A stretch of 64,000 nucleotides of DNA. Source: Gammaproteobacteria bacterium (GTDB taxonomy: Bacteria; Pseudomonadota; Gammaproteobacteria; Chromatiales; Chromatiaceae). The position numbers were made by a program, and so were the translations under genes. The notes beneath the pieces were generated by a model, which was given only the letters and a program-made list of their open reading frames with translations, did not search any database and was not told the origin of the DNA. How positions within the stretch are numbered: the stretch's first letter is position 1; each line of letters opens with the position of its first letter. Location of the stretch: positions 124,001-188,000 of the forward strand of contig JAGRGQ010000002.1 of NCBI GenBank assembly GCA_020445405.1, given 5' to 3'. Below, in pieces: positions 36,434 to 47,598 of this stretch.

Positions 36434-36570
36434 AAACTAAAGTTTATTTATACTGCGCACTGGCAAGACCCCGCGACGGTTTTTTTCGTTGCTTGTCTCT
36501 AAGTGGCGGCAATCACGATATTCGGTTAGTTGAATATTCAGTATAATAAACAATTAGTTATCCATAAATA

Positions 36571-38862
36571 ATGAAGAGATCGACGCAATTATTTTTGCTT
36601 TCATTGCTGTGCATTCTGTTTTCCGCTGCTTTGCGCGCAGCAGAGCCGATTGAGGTGACCGATATCCGGATCGAAGGACTGCAGAGAATATCGGCGGGCA
36701 CGGTATTTAATTACCTCCCGGTCAGGATAGGCCAGCGAATCAGCCCCGAGGATACCGCGGGCATCATTCGGGAACTCTATAAAACCGGTTTTTTCAAAGA
36801 TGTCCGGTTGGAGCATGAGGGAAGTGTGCTCATCGTTTCGGTTACCGAACGTGCCGCGATCGCGAAAATCGAGATATCGGGAAACAAATCGATTGAGAGC
36901 GAACAGCTGCTGGCTTCCCTGAAGGACATCGGCCTTGCAGAGGGGCGGGTGCTGAATCGTTTTGTGCTCAATCAGATTGAGCAGGAACTCGGGCGGCTTT
37001 TCTTCAATCTGGGCAAATACGGTGTTGAAGTGAAAACCACCGTGACGCCATTGGAGCGCAACAGGGTGGCTATCGCGATTGACGTTCGCGAGGGCGTCAC
37101 GGCAAGAATTAAAAAAATCAACATCGTCGGCAACCGGACGATAGACGAGGATGACCTGCTTGACGAATTCGAGCTGAGTCCGCCCAATTTTCTTTCATTT
37201 ATCTCACGCAACGACCAGTACTCCCGGCAGAAACTGTCGGGCGATCTTGAAAAACTGCGCTCCTACTACCTCGACCGGGGCTATATCAATTTCAAAATCA
37301 GTTCAACCCAGGTCTCGATTACCCCGAATAAACAGGATATCTACATCACGGTCAATGTGAGCGAAGGCGATGTCTACAAAATCCGTGATATCAAATTGAC
37401 CGGGGAACTGGTCGCTCCACCGGAGGAGTTCTACCCGCTTATCCATTTGAAACGGGGTAGTGAATTCTCCAGAAAGCAGGTACTTGGAAGCACCGAGCGG
37501 ATCGGCGAGATGCTGGGTGATCTGGGTTATGCATTCGCCAATGTAAACAGCATCCCGGATATTGACGAAAAAACCAAAGAGGTCGATATCACTTTCTTCG
37601 TCGATCCCGGCAAGCGCGTCTACGTTCGCCGGGTCAATATGGGCGGCAACAACCAGACCCGTGATGAAGTGCTCAGGCGGGAGATGCGGCAGATGGAGGC
37701 GGCCTGGTTTTCAGCCGCCAAGGTAAAAGAGTCCAAAAAGCGTCTGCAGCGTCTTGACTATTTCGAAGAGGTCCACATAGAGACTCCCGCGGTGCCGGGT
37801 TCAACCGACCAGGTGGATGTGAATATCAAGGTTACCGAAAAGCCGATGGGCAATCTCGGGGCGGGCATCGGTTTTTCCCAGTCTCAGGGGGCGATTTTCA
37901 ATGCCAGTATTTCCCAAAACAATTTTCTGGGAACCGGTAAACGCGTCTCAGCCGCGTTGAATACGAGTGCCGCGAACAAGGTCTATTCGCTGGGCTACAC
38001 GAATCCCTACTATACGGTTGACGGCATCAGTCGCGGTTTCAACCTGAGTTACAGGGAGACCGACTTCGAAGAGGTCGATACCGCCCGCTACCTGATCGAC
38101 AGTTTTGTTGCCGGCGTAAACTTCGGCATTCCCACCAGTGACACCGACCGGTTGGTGTTCGACCTGGACATCGACTCCACAACATTCAAATTGGGAGCCG
38201 ATGCTTCAGATGAGCTGATGGCGTACCAGGCAGATAATGGCGAGGACTCAGTCAGTCTTCGTGCCGGGTTGAGTTGGTCGCACGATACACGGGACTCGGC
38301 GGTGCTGCCCACTGAGGGCGGATATCAGCGCGTTGCCGGCAGCTTTTCTCTTCCGGGCAGCGACCTGGAATATTACAGATTGGAGTACAATAACAAATAT
38401 TATATCCCACTCAGCAAGACGTTCACGTTGGGCATGGAGGCGGATCTCGGTTATGGAGATGCTTACGGAAGCACCTCCAAACTGCCCCCGTGGCGCAATT
38501 TTTTCGCAGGTGGCCGCAAAACAGTGAGGGGGTTCAAGGATTACAGTCTTGGACCCAGAGACAGTGAAGATGAGCCGCTCGGCGGTAATCTGAAAGTGGT
38601 GGGAAACGTCGAGGTACTGTTTCCGGCACCCTTTAAATTAATGGAGAAAACGGTGCGCATCGGGCTTTTCGTGGACGCCGGCAACGTTTACGATATTACC
38701 GAATCCAGTTTTGATTTTGGTAAAATTCGTTACTCAACGGGTATCTCCGGTTTTTGGCTTTCCCCGTTCGGTGCCTTCGGCGTAAGTTTTGGCTTCCCGT
38801 TGAACGCCGAGTCGGATGACGAAACGGAAATCTTCCAATTTGCCTTTGGATCCGCTTTTTAA
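36571..38862 (+). CDS. bamA: Outer-membrane protein assembly factor BamA
   Basis: BamA is the central barrel of the machine that folds outer-membrane proteins. The 763-residue product has a signal peptide (cleavage near LRA-AEP), five POTRA domains (about 24-420) and a C-terminal 16-strand barrel with the RGF-type motif (VRGFKDYSLGPRD, near 650) and a terminal Phe. The 137-base gap after rseP is A/T-rich and probably has a promoter, but I cannot assign its sigma factor. Confidence 0.98.
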   Translation: MKRSTQLFLLSLLCILFSAALRAAEPIEVTDIRIEGLQRISAGTVFNYLPVRIGQRISPEDTAGIIRELYKTGFFKDVRLEHEGSVLIVSVTERAAIAKIEISGNKSIESEQLLASLKDIGLAEGRVLNRFVLNQIEQELGRLFFNLGKYGVEVKTTVTPLERNRVAIAIDVREGVTARIKKINIVGNRTIDEDDLLDEFELSPPNFLSFISRNDQYSRQKLSGDLEKLRSYYLDRGYINFKISSTQVSITPNKQDIYITVNVSEGDVYKIRDIKLTGELVAPPEEFYPLIHLKRGSEFSRKQVLGSTERIGEMLGDLGYAFANVNSIPDIDEKTKEVDITFFVDPGKRVYVRRVNMGGNNQTRDEVLRREMRQMEAAWFSAAKVKESKKRLQRLDYFEEVHIETPAVPGSTDQVDVNIKVTEKPMGNLGAGIGFSQSQGAIFNASISQNNFLGTGKRVSAALNTSAANKVYSLGYTNPYYTVDGISRGFNLSYRETDFEEVDTARYLIDSFVAGVNFGIPTSDTDRLVFDLDIDSTTFKLGADASDELMAYQADNGEDSVSLRAGLSWSHDTRDSAVLPTEGGYQRVAGSFSLPGSDLEYYRLEYNNKYYIPLSKTFTLGMEADLGYGDAYGSTSKLPPWRNFFAGGRKTVRGFKDYSLGPRDSEDEPLGGNLKVVGNVEVLFPAPFKLMEKTVRIGLFVDAGNVYDITESSFDFGKIRYSTGISGFWLSPFGAFGVSFGFPLNAESDDETEIFQFAFGSAF

Positions 38863-38879
38863 TTGTTTGGAGAATTATT

Positions 38880-39386
38880 TTGAAAACGTCTCTGTTGGTT
38901 CTGATCATCGTCGGTTTTCTTGCGGTAGCGAATGTCGCAACCGCGGCAGAGGTAAATATCGGCGTGGTGGACGTTAGTAAGCTGCTTGAGGAGTCGCCCC
39001 AGGCGGAGAACCTCAGAAAAAAGCTTGAATCCGAGTTTCAACGGCGTAGTCAGGATCTGCTGGACCAGCAGAAGCAGTTGAAGAAACTCAGCGACAAGCT
39101 GGCCAGGGATGGTGCGGTAATGAGCGAATCCGAGCAGAATCGTCTGGAACAGGATATACGTGCCCGCCGCAGACAGTTGAAATCTGCCAGCGATGAGTTC
39201 CGTGAGGACCTCAACCTGCGACGCAACGAAGAGTCTCAGAAATTGCGGCGTCAGTTGACCGAAGTTATTCACCAACTCGGAAAGGACGAAAACATCGATC
39301 TGATTCTGGACAATGCGGTTTACGCCAGCGGTAGAGTGAACCTGACCGAGAAGGTTTTGACGCGGTTACGTGCCCAGGCCAGGTAG
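38880..39386 (+). CDS. skp: Periplasmic chaperone Skp (OmpH)
   Basis: Skp holds unfolded outer-membrane proteins in the periplasm. The 168-residue product has a signal peptide (cleavage near ATA-AEV), IGVVDVSKLLEESPQ and long helical arms (about 45-120). The start is a TTG with GGAG at 8 bases, as no ATG or GTG suits. It overlaps the upstream frame of lpxD. Confidence 0.94.
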   Translation: MKTSLLVLIIVGFLAVANVATAAEVNIGVVDVSKLLEESPQAENLRKKLESEFQRRSQDLLDQQKQLKKLSDKLARDGAVMSESEQNRLEQDIRARRRQLKSASDEFREDLNLRRNEESQKLRRQLTEVIHQLGKDENIDLILDNAVYASGRVNLTEKVLTRLRAQAR

Positions 39387-39405
39387 ACTGCGCGGGGAAC
39401 AAATT

Positions 39406-40446
39406 TTGGCCTATCGACTGGGCGACCTGGCTGAACGGGTAGGCGCCGTACTCAGGGGCGATGCGTTGTGTGAGGTTGACCACGTCGGCCAACTCCAGAG
39501 CGCACTTCCCGGAGCAGTCAGTTTTCTCGCCAACAGTCGATATCTGAAACACCTGGCGAACACCCGTGCGTCTGCAGTCATTATCTCCCCGGAACTGGCG
39601 GACAAATCACCGGTAAATGCACTGGTAAGCGATAATCCATACCTTTGCTACGCACGCACAGCCGATCTGCTTCATCCGAGACCGGAGTTTGAGGCGGGCG
39701 CTCATCCGTCAGCGGTGATTTCTGAGGATGCAGTTATCGCGGAAGGTGTCTGGATAGGCCCCTGTGCGGTAATAGAGGCTGGATCAAGGATCGATCAGGG
39801 CGTCTTTATCGGACCCGGTTGCGTGGTTGGAGCTGGAAGCCGGATCGGCAGGGACTGCAGGCTGGTTGCGAATGTCACACTCTGTGCCCGGGCGAAGATC
39901 GGGGAGCGTGTGTTGATTCATCCGGGGGCGGTAATTGGCAGTGACGGATTCGGGCTGGCGAACGACCGGGGCAAGTGGATCAAGGTGCCTCAACTCGGGA
40001 GCGTCACTATCGGAAATGACGTGGAAATTGGCGCCAATACAACCGTGGATTGCGGCACAATCAACGATACATGCATCGCAGACGGCGTAAAACTGGATAA
40101 TCAGATACAAATCGCGCATAACGTCGAGATTGGGGAGAATACTGCGATCGCAGGCTGTGCCGGTATTGCCGGTTCAACCAAAGTGGGTAAAAACTGCACA
40201 CTTGCAGGAGGGGTAGGGCTGGCGGGTCATCTCGATATAGGCGACAACGTTCATTTTTCCGGACAATCGCTGGTGACCCGTTCATTTACAGAGCCAGGAC
40301 ACTATAGCGGCAACCTGCCGGCAGTAACGACCGGAGAATGGCGTAAAACCATTGCCCGTATCCGGCGGATGAATGATATGATGCAGCGCCTCAGGGTATT
40401 AGAGAAGAGAGTTGAGGCAATAGACGCACGACATAAACCTGACTGA
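39406..40446 (+). CDS. lpxD: UDP-3-O-acyl-glucosamine N-acyltransferase
   Basis: LpxD adds the second acyl chain in lipid A synthesis. The 346-residue product has the N-terminal uridine-binding domain followed by hexapeptide repeats (about 105-300) and the catalytic-His segment [21 protein letters not shown] favour the TTG at 39406, because GCGCGGGGAA lies at ribosome-binding distance and the product then starts [11 protein letters not shown] like the family; a GTG at 39370 would add 12 residues inside skp. Confidence 0.95.
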   Translation: MAYRLGDLAERVGAVLRGDALCEVDHVGQLQSALPGAVSFLANSRYLKHLANTRASAVIISPELADKSPVNALVSDNPYLCYARTADLLHPRPEFEAGAHPSAVISEDAVIAEGVWIGPCAVIEAGSRIDQGVFIGPGCVVGAGSRIGRDCRLVANVTLCARAKIGERVLIHPGAVIGSDGFGLANDRGKWIKVPQLGSVTIGNDVEIGANTTVDCGTINDTCIADGVKLDNQIQIAHNVEIGENTAIAGCAGIAGSTKVGKNCTLAGGVGLAGHLDIGDNVHFSGQSLVTRSFTEPGHYSGNLPAVTTGEWRKTIARIRRMNDMMQRLRVLEKRVEAIDARHKPD

Positions 40447-40517
40447 TCGGATCTCGTACCCAATACCTTTATCAGGTCAGATGGCTGACGTTGTTTTCAG
40501 CATCCGGGAGCAATATT

Positions 40518-40967
40518 TTGATAGTGATGGACATTCACAAGGTGCTGAGTCTTCTGCCGCACCGTTACCCCTTCCTCATGATCGACAGGGTGCTTGAATT
40601 CGAAGCACATCAGCGCATATTGGCGATAAAGAACGTCACTTACAACGAACCTTTTTTTAACGGACATTTTCCTATTCGCCCCGTGATGCCCGGCGTATTG
40701 ATTGTTGAAGCGATGGCCCAGGCGACCGGACTTCTTGCCATGGAGTCCAATCCGGAAACCGTCAGCAGGACATCGATCTATCTGTTCGTCGGCATCGACA
40801 AAGCCCGTTTCAAGAGACCGGTCGAACCCGGTGACCGTCTTGAAATCGAGATGTATCAGCGATCAATGAAGCGGGGCATCGGTTTTTATTCCGGGACCGC
40901 AAAGGTTGATGGGGCATTGGCAGCCACCGCGGATATCATGTGCACAGCCAGAGATTTCGGGGATTGA
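40518..40967 (+). CDS. fabZ: 3-hydroxyacyl-[ACP] dehydratase FabZ
   Basis: FabZ is the hot-dog-fold dehydratase of fatty acid synthesis. The product is about 149 residues: [13 protein letters not shown] with the catalytic His, then [23 protein letters not shown] with the Glu. GGGAG sits 7 bases before a TTG at 40518; an ATG at 40527 three codons later is the alternative. The stop overlaps the lpxA start. Confidence 0.95.
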   Translation: MIVMDIHKVLSLLPHRYPFLMIDRVLEFEAHQRILAIKNVTYNEPFFNGHFPIRPVMPGVLIVEAMAQATGLLAMESNPETVSRTSIYLFVGIDKARFKRPVEPGDRLEIEMYQRSMKRGIGFYSGTAKVDGALAATADIMCTARDFGD

Positions 40968-41734
40968 TCGACGCACGCGCAGTTGTCGATCCCGGATCGG
41001 ATATCGACGAAGATGTCGAGATAGGTCCGTTTACAGTAATTGGTCCCGACGTACAGATCGGTCGGGGAACCAGGATCGGTTCCCATGTGGTGATCAAGGG
41101 GCCCACCGTTATCGGCAGAAACAACCGGATCTTCCAGTTCGCATCGCTTGGTGAAGATCCTCAGGATATGAAATATTCGGGGGAACCGACCAGCCTGGAA
41201 ATTGGCGACAGAAATGTATTCCGGGAGTTCGTCACCGTCAATCGCGGCACCGTCCAGGGCGGGGGCGCGACGCGGATCGGAGATGACAACCTGTTTATGG
41301 CCTATATCCACGCCGCCCACGACTGTATTGTCGGGAACCACGTCATTATGGCAAATGGTGCCTCTTTAGGGGGTCATGTCAATATCGATGATCACGCGAT
41401 TCTGGGCGGGTTCACTATGGTTCACCAGTTCTGCCACATCGGCTCGCATGCTTTCTGCGCCATGGGCACGGGCGTTACCCGGGATGTACCCCCATTTCTG
41501 ATGGTCGCGGGCCAGCCCGCGAAACCCCACGGCATCAATAGTGTGGGACTCAACCGCCGCGGTTTCAGCGATCAGGCGCTGCAGTGCATCAAGCGCGCAT
41601 ACAAGACACTGTACATGAGAAATTTTAAACTGGAGGAGGCGTTGGATTCGCTGAGAAAGTCGGCTGTCGATTCACCGGAAGTGGCGTTGCTGGTGAAGTT
41701 TATTCAGAACCGCTCACGCAGTATTGTACGCTGA
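40964..41734 (+). CDS. lpxA: UDP-N-acetylglucosamine acyltransferase
   Basis: LpxA is the first enzyme of lipid A synthesis. The 256-residue left-handed beta-helix has repeated hexapeptides and the catalytic-His segment [13 protein letters not shown], and ends with the helical C-domain. The start is a TTG that overlaps the fabZ stop (TTGA), giving an N-terminus [10 protein letters not shown] that matches the family; the frame open from 40940 is inside fabZ. Confidence 0.95.
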   Translation: MIDARAVVDPGSDIDEDVEIGPFTVIGPDVQIGRGTRIGSHVVIKGPTVIGRNNRIFQFASLGEDPQDMKYSGEPTSLEIGDRNVFREFVTVNRGTVQGGGATRIGDDNLFMAYIHAAHDCIVGNHVIMANGASLGGHVNIDDHAILGGFTMVHQFCHIGSHAFCAMGTGVTRDVPPFLMVAGQPAKPHGINSVGLNRRGFSDQALQCIKRAYKTLYMRNFKLEEALDSLRKSAVDSPEVALLVKFIQNRSRSIVR

Positions 41735-41826
41735 AAATACCAGGACCGATAAAGTCCGATAATACAGCAAAATTTCCATGAGCCTTTCCCGCTTCTCGGC
41801 TTCTACTTGACGATATTCCGGGCCAT

Positions 41827-42996
41827 ATGGCTGAGATGCGGAAAGCGAACTTGCGAATAGGAATCGTGGCCAATGAGCCATCCGGAGATCTGCTCGGCGC
41901 CGGCCTGATGCGCGAGTTGAAAAAACGGGTGCCAGAGGTTGTTTTTGATGGAGTCGGCGGTCCCCTGATGGAGAGCGAGGGGATGGTCAGTCTGGTTCCG
42001 ATGGAACGCCTGTCGGTAATGGGGCTGGTGGAGGTATTGAAGCACCTGCCAGGGTTGCTCTCGATACGTAATGGGTTGAAACGTCATTTCTTTGCCCAGC
42101 CACCTGACGTTTTTGTCGGTGTGGATGCGCCGGATTTTAATCTCGGTCTGGAAAAAAACCTTAAATTGGCCGGCATTCCGACCATTCACTATGTCAGTCC
42201 CACAGTCTGGGCATGGCGGCCGGGAAGAGTCAGGAAGATCAGGGACTCTATCGATCTGATTCTGAGCATTTTTCCGTTTGAAGTTGAGTTCCTCAGATCG
42301 CATGGGGTGGCGGTCGACTATATCGGCCACCCACTTGCCGATGAGATCGCGCTGGACGCGAACCAACTTGCGGCACGTGGGAAACTCAACATACCCCCGC
42401 AGGCCAGGGTAATAGCCATGCTGCCCGGCAGCCGCATGAGTGAAATTGAAGCGCTTGCCGCCACTTTTATCAAAACCGCCAAAGTTTGCCGGAACAGGGA
42501 ACCGGATCTCCATTTTGTGGTGCCGATGATTAACGGCAAAACGAGGGCTGCGTTCGAGGCGATATGGCGTACGGTTGCACCCGAGCTGGAACTCAATTTG
42601 CTGGACGGGGCTTCCCGGGAAGCGATGTCGAGCGCCAATGCAGTACTCAGCGCCTCCGGTACGGCAACGCTTGAGGCGCTGCTGCTGAAACGCCCGATGG
42701 TAGTGGCCTATCGGCTCAATCCGTTGACCTATCAAATCGTAAAATCCTTTAACCTGGTGAAAACGCCTTTTATCGCAATGTCCAATCTGCTTGCCGGGGA
42801 AGAGTTGGCACCCGAGTTTATTCAGGATGAGGCGACACCGGAAGCGCTCTCCGGAGCATTGCTGAGTATCCTCAACTCACCCGATAAAAGGGACTATATC
42901 CAATCCGTTTACAGCAGGATCCATCGCCAGCTGCGTCAGGGTTCCAGCGCCAAGGCGGCCGAGGCGGTTCTGCGGCTGGTGCGGGAGCGGTCGTAG
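41827..42996 (+). CDS. lpxB: Lipid-A-disaccharide synthase
   Basis: LpxB is a GT19 glycosyltransferase that joins two acylated glucosamines. The 389-residue product has [31 protein letters not shown], the [13 protein letters not shown] signature and [10 protein letters not shown]-like [10 protein letters not shown]. It starts 92 bases after lpxA, and its stop overlaps the rnhB start by one base. Confidence 0.97.
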   Translation: MAEMRKANLRIGIVANEPSGDLLGAGLMRELKKRVPEVVFDGVGGPLMESEGMVSLVPMERLSVMGLVEVLKHLPGLLSIRNGLKRHFFAQPPDVFVGVDAPDFNLGLEKNLKLAGIPTIHYVSPTVWAWRPGRVRKIRDSIDLILSIFPFEVEFLRSHGVAVDYIGHPLADEIALDANQLAARGKLNIPPQARVIAMLPGSRMSEIEALAATFIKTAKVCRNREPDLHFVVPMINGKTRAAFEAIWRTVAPELELNLLDGASREAMSSANAVLSASGTATLEALLLKRPMVVAYRLNPLTYQIVKSFNLVKTPFIAMSNLLAGEELAPEFIQDEATPEALSGALLSILNSPDKRDYIQSVYSRIHRQLRQGSSAKAAEAVLRLVRERS

Positions 42997-43568
42997 TGTC
43001 CGGACTTACTATGTTGACGGCTGGAGTAGACGAGGTTGGCAGGGGGCCGCTGGCCGGGCCGGTGATCGCGGCTGCGGTGATACTTGATCCGGGCAATCCC
43101 ATTGCGGGGATTGGCGATTCCAAGAAACTGAGTGCTGCGCGGCGGCAGCTTTTAGCTGAAATGATCCGCGATCGGGCAGTCGCCTGGGCGCTTGGGCGTG
43201 CCGATGTGGAGGAGATAGACCGTTTGAATATTCTCCAGGCTTCGCTTCTGGCCATGGCGCGGGCGGTGGCTGCATTGCCGGTCGCGGCACAGCACGTCGT
43301 GGTGGATGGAAACCGCTGCCCGGATGTTCGGTGCAGCGTTGAGGCCGTGGTCGGGGGCGATGCCACTGTCGCGGCAATCGGTGCGGCCTCAATACTGGCG
43401 AAGGTGGCGCGCGACCGCGAGATGGTGACGCTGGAGAGTGCCTATCCCGGTTATGGTTTTGCGCAACATAAAGGATATCCAACCAGAGCGCATATCGAAG
43501 CGCTCTCCCGTCTGGGGGTGAGCGAAATACACCGCCGCTCGTTTGCCCCGGTAAAACGTCTGCTGTAG
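42996..43568 (+). CDS. rnhB: Ribonuclease HII
   Basis: RNase HII removes ribonucleotides from DNA. The 190-residue product has the [12 protein letters not shown] motif with catalytic Asp and Glu, IGDSKKLS, and the later Asp in VVDGNR. The GTG at 42996 overlaps the lpxB stop; an ATG at 43011 would also fit. Confidence 0.96.
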   Translation: MSGLTMLTAGVDEVGRGPLAGPVIAAAVILDPGNPIAGIGDSKKLSAARRQLLAEMIRDRAVAWALGRADVEEIDRLNILQASLLAMARAVAALPVAAQHVVVDGNRCPDVRCSVEAVVGGDATVAAIGAASILAKVARDREMVTLESAYPGYGFAQHKGYPTRAHIEALSRLGVSEIHRRSFAPVKRLL

Positions 43569-43974
43569 CTGCTGAACCATTTCCTGATTAGCCGCGACAT
43601 TCAGCTATTCATGCCATAGTTTTCATGTTGCTAAGTAGGGGTTATCCAGGCGCAACTGCCAGGACCCGCGCTGGAAACTTTCATGTACGCTCGACTGCGG
43701 CACTCCCGCCGCGGACGGTCTTGTCGGTTGAACCTGGATAACGCATTAAATAACCGGGCTTTTCCCGGCAAACACATGTGTACGAATTGGCAGAGATGCG
43801 CAGTTGATCAGGAGCCGTTTTCGGGAGTAAGCCGGCCGCTGTGGTAAACATGTTTCGCAGCACCCGATAATACGCCTGGGATCCTGAGCAGCCCGATTCA
43901 AACCGGCGCTTTTACAGATCGGCTTTTGATTTCACCGCTGTTGCAAGCAAGCCGGCTGTGGTTAAATTCGCTCC
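43569..43974. other. Non-coding stretch before dnaE
   Basis: These 406 bases contain no supported gene. They hold a 106-base inverted-repeat unit (43639-43744), a CCGGGCTTTTCCCGG hairpin near 43757-43771, and presumably a dnaE promoter. Confidence 0.5.
43639..43744. repeat. 106-base unit bounded by 18-base inverted repeats
   Basis: The left arm GGGTTATCCAGGCGCAAC (43639-43656) matches the reverse complement of 43727-43744 at 15 of 18 positions. The interior is non-coding and could be a structured RNA or a MITE-like remnant. No flanking target duplication is evident by eye. Confidence 0.4.
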
Positions 43975-46900
43975 ATGGCTGATCCCGCTTTCGTACATCT
44001 TTGTGTTCACTCAGAATACTCACTGGTGGATGGTCTGGTACGCATAAAGCCATTGGTAAAAGCGGCCGCCACAGCCGGCATGCCCGCGGTTGCCGTCACC
44101 GATCAGGGTAATCTGTTCGCACTCGTGAAATTTTACAAGGCCGCCCGGTCTGCCGGTGTAAAGCCTCTAATCGGCGTTGACGCCTGCATCAGGGATGACG
44201 CCGACAGCGGCAATCCGTTCCGCATGGTGCTGCTGGTGCAGAATAATCAAGGCTACAGGAATTTGATTCGACTGGTCTCCAGGAGTTACCGCGAAGGCCA
44301 GCATCTGGGCCGGCCGCTGCTGGAGCGGGAGTGGTTGGACCAGCAGAGCTGCAGCGGACTTATCGCGCTCTCCGGTGGCAGGCTGGGGGACGTGGGTCGG
44401 AGCCTGCTCAACGGCAACAGGGAGGAGAGCAGGTCTCTGCTCGCCGGTTGGCTGCGTATATTCGGTGATCGTTACTATCTGGAACTGCAGCGCACCGGAA
44501 GAGAGTATGAGGAGGATTGCCTGCATGCGAGCGTCGAGCTCGCCCGGGAGTTCGAACTCCCGGTGGTCGCGACCAACGATGTGCGTTTTCTGGATCCTGA
44601 AGATTTCGAGGCGCACGAAGTCCGGGTCTGCATTCACGACGGCAGAACACTGGACGATCCGCGTCGTCAGCGGCTCTACAGTCCGCAGCAGCATCTGCGT
44701 ACACCGGAACAGATGGCTAAGCTGTTTGCCGATCTTCCCGAAGCGCTCGCAAACAGCGTGGAGATAGCCAAGCGCTGTACGCTTGAACTTTCGCTGGGCG
44801 AAAACTACCTTCCGGATTTCGCGTTACCTCAGGGCATGACTGTCGAGGAGTATTTCAGTCGGCAATCGTATCAGGGCCTGGAATGGCGTTTGCAGAATCT
44901 GGGCAAAAAATCTGAGGGGGATTTTGCCGAACTTGGCAAGCGCTATCGCGAGCGTCTCCAGCTGGAGCTGGATGTGATAAACCAGATGGGATTTCCCGGT
45001 TATTTTCTCATCGTAGCCGATTTTATCCAGTGGGCCAGAGACAACGATGTACCGGTCGGCCCCGGACGCGGCTCTGGCGCTGGTTCGCTGGTCGCGTACG
45101 CCCTCAGAATCACCGATCTGGACCCTATCGAACACGATTTGCTGTTTGAGCGTTTTTTGAATCCCGAGCGCGTCTCCATGCCCGACTTCGATATCGATTT
45201 CTGTATGGATAAACGGGACCGGGTAATCGAATATGTCGCCAATCGCTATGGCCGCGACTCGGTCTCGCAAATCATCACCTACGGCTCGATGGCGGCCAAA
45301 GCCGTGGTGCGCGACGTGGGCCGGGTATTGGGACATCCCTACGGCTTTACCGACCGCATTGCCAAGATGGTACCGTTTGAAATCGGGATGACGTTGTCCA
45401 GAGCGCTCACGGAGAGTGAGGATCTGAGCCAGGCGTACCGTTCGGACGAGGAGGTGACGCAGCTAATTGACATGGCCAGAAAACTGGAGGGATTAGCCAG
45501 GAACGCCGGTAAACACGCCGGCGGTGTTGTCATTTCTCCCACCGTATTGACTGACTTCACGCCGCTTTACTGTGAACCCGGGGGGGCCAACCTGGTAACT
45601 CAGTTCGACAAAGACGATGTGGAGCAGGTGGGACTGGTAAAGTTCGATTTTCTCGGGCTGCGCACGCTGACCATCGTCGATTGGGCGCTGAAGAGCGTCA
45701 ATCGGGATCGCCGCGAGCAGGGTCTGGAGCAGATCGATATAACGGCGGTTCCGATGGATGACGAAGCCTCCTTCAATATGCTGAAGCGTTGCGAGACTAC
45801 GGCTGTATTCCAGTTGGAGTCCCGCGGTATGAAGGAGTTGATAAAAAAGCTGCAGCCCGACTGTTTCGAAGACATCACTGCGTTGGTTGCGCTGTTCCGT
45901 CCGGGCCCGTTGCAATCCGGTATGGTGGATGATTTTATCGCCCGCAAGCACGGACAGCAGGAGGTGGTCTATCCGCACGCTGATCTGGAGCCGATTCTGA
46001 AACCCACCTATGGGGTTATTCTGTATCAGGAACAGGTGATGCAGATCGCCCAGGTACTGGCCGGCTATTCGCTGGGCGGTGCCGATCTGCTGCGCCGGGC
46101 CATGGGAAAGAAAAAACCGGCGGAGATGGCCAAGCAGCGCACCGTATTCGTACAGGGTGCGGTAAGCCGCGGTGTGGATGCAGATACTGCCACCTATATT
46201 TTCGACCTGATGGAAAAGTTTGCCGGATACGGCTTCAACAAATCCCATTCGGCTGCCTATGCATTGGTCTCTTATCAGACGATGTGGCTGAAGGCCCACT
46301 ATCCAGCGGCCTTCATGGCGGCGGTACTGTCCGCGGATATGGATAACACAGACAAGGTGGTGACCCTGATCGAGGAGTGCCGCAGCATGAAACTGACGGT
46401 CAATCCGCCGCATGTAAATCATTCGGGGTTCAAATTTACAGTCGCTGGAGATGACACCATCGTCTATGGCCTGGGGGCGATAAAGGGGGTGGGGGAGTCT
46501 GCTATAGAGAGTATTATCAGTGCGCGTGACAATGCCGAACCCTTCCGGGATCTGTTCGATTTCTGCCGGCGTATAGAGTTGCGAAAAGTCAACAAACGGG
46601 TGCTGGAATCCCTTATAAGAGCCGGTGCGCTGGATCAATTGGGGACAAACCGCGCAACCCTTATGGCGCAGCTGGCGCTGGCACTGAAGATGGCTGAGCA
46701 ACAACATTCGATGCAGGCTGCGGGGCAGGATGATCTGTTTGGCATCGCCAGCTCGGCATCGCAGATGATGGCGGACCAGGTCGTTCAGGGCGAAGCCGAG
46801 GAGTGGGTGGATGAGCTGCGTCTTCAAGGAGAGAAGGAGACGCTCGGACTGTATCTTACCGGCCACCCGATCGACCGTTACCTGGCGGAATTTACCGGCC

Positions 46901-47535
46901 TTGGCATTACCCCAATCGCTTCACTTTCGCTGGAGAAAGGGAATGGAAAAGATTACCGGCGAAGAAGTCAGCGGGTCATGGTGGCCGGACTCTCGGTTTC
47001 AGTCAGCCACAGAAAGACCCAACGCGGGCGCATGGCAAGTATATTGCTGGATGATCGTAGCGGCCGAATCGAGGCGACGCTGTTCTCCGAGGCATGTGAA
47101 ACCTACGCAGAATTGCTGACCGTCGACCGGGTGCTGGTGGTGATCGGAAATTTAAGCCACGATGAGTATCGTGGCGGGTTGAGCATCCGCGTCGATCAGG
47201 TAGTGGCGTTCGAGCAGGTCAGAGCGACCAATGCCGGCAGCATCAACATCAAAATTGATGAGCAGCGCCTGCATGATCGAAATGTGGCGGCTGCTGAATA
47301 TATTCTGGAGCTGGAGCATGTATTGTCGGCTTATCGCGGCGGTGATTGTCCCTTGCATGTCACCTATGAGGTAAAGGACGCCAGCGTGGTACTGGCGCTC
47401 GGTGACGATTGGCGGGTACAGCCAACGGATGAGTTGATAAGACGTCTGGAACGGATTACGCGGCCCGGAAAGATAGAGGTAAAGTATGGCCAGAAAGCAC
47501 GTCAGCGCAACTTGTCAGAGCAGGCTGCCTCCTGA
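43975..47535 (+). CDS. dnaE: DNA polymerase III alpha subunit
   Basis: DnaE is the replicative polymerase. The 1186-residue product has the N-terminal PHP domain (CVHSEYSLVDG), the C-family polymerase catalytic acids in MPDFDIDFCMD (near 403), the helix-hairpin-helix region GYGFNKSHSAAYA, and a C-terminal OB fold (about 1000-1080). Length is normal. Confidence 0.98.
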   Translation: MADPAFVHLCVHSEYSLVDGLVRIKPLVKAAATAGMPAVAVTDQGNLFALVKFYKAARSAGVKPLIGVDACIRDDADSGNPFRMVLLVQNNQGYRNLIRLVSRSYREGQHLGRPLLEREWLDQQSCSGLIALSGGRLGDVGRSLLNGNREESRSLLAGWLRIFGDRYYLELQRTGREYEEDCLHASVELAREFELPVVATNDVRFLDPEDFEAHEVRVCIHDGRTLDDPRRQRLYSPQQHLRTPEQMAKLFADLPEALANSVEIAKRCTLELSLGENYLPDFALPQGMTVEEYFSRQSYQGLEWRLQNLGKKSEGDFAELGKRYRERLQLELDVINQMGFPGYFLIVADFIQWARDNDVPVGPGRGSGAGSLVAYALRITDLDPIEHDLLFERFLNPERVSMPDFDIDFCMDKRDRVIEYVANRYGRDSVSQIITYGSMAAKAVVRDVGRVLGHPYGFTDRIAKMVPFEIGMTLSRALTESEDLSQAYRSDEEVTQLIDMARKLEGLARNAGKHAGGVVISPTVLTDFTPLYCEPGGANLVTQFDKDDVEQVGLVKFDFLGLRTLTIVDWALKSVNRDRREQGLEQIDITAVPMDDEASFNMLKRCETTAVFQLESRGMKELIKKLQPDCFEDITALVALFRPGPLQSGMVDDFIARKHGQQEVVYPHADLEPILKPTYGVILYQEQVMQIAQVLAGYSLGGADLLRRAMGKKKPAEMAKQRTVFVQGAVSRGVDADTATYIFDLMEKFAGYGFNKSHSAAYALVSYQTMWLKAHYPAAFMAAVLSADMDNTDKVVTLIEECRSMKLTVNPPHVNHSGFKFTVAGDDTIVYGLGAIKGVGESAIESIISARDNAEPFRDLFDFCRRIELRKVNKRVLESLIRAGALDQLGTNRATLMAQLALALKMAEQQHSMQAAGQDDLFGIASSASQMMADQVVQGEAEEWVDELRLQGEKETLGLYLTGHPIDRYLAEFTGLGITPIASLSLEKGNGKDYRRRSQRVMVAGLSVSVSHRKTQRGRMASILLDDRSGRIEATLFSEACETYAELLTVDRVLVVIGNLSHDEYRGGLSIRVDQVVAFEQVRATNAGSINIKIDEQRLHDRNVAAAEYILELEHVLSAYRGGDCPLHVTYEVKDASVVLALGDDWRVQPTDELIRRLERITRPGKIEVKYGQKARQRNLSEQAAS

Positions 47536-47598
47536 TCCAAGCCACGCGCGCTGACTTTCATACTGTAACAGCAGTGTCGATTCCGGTATATTTCGCCC

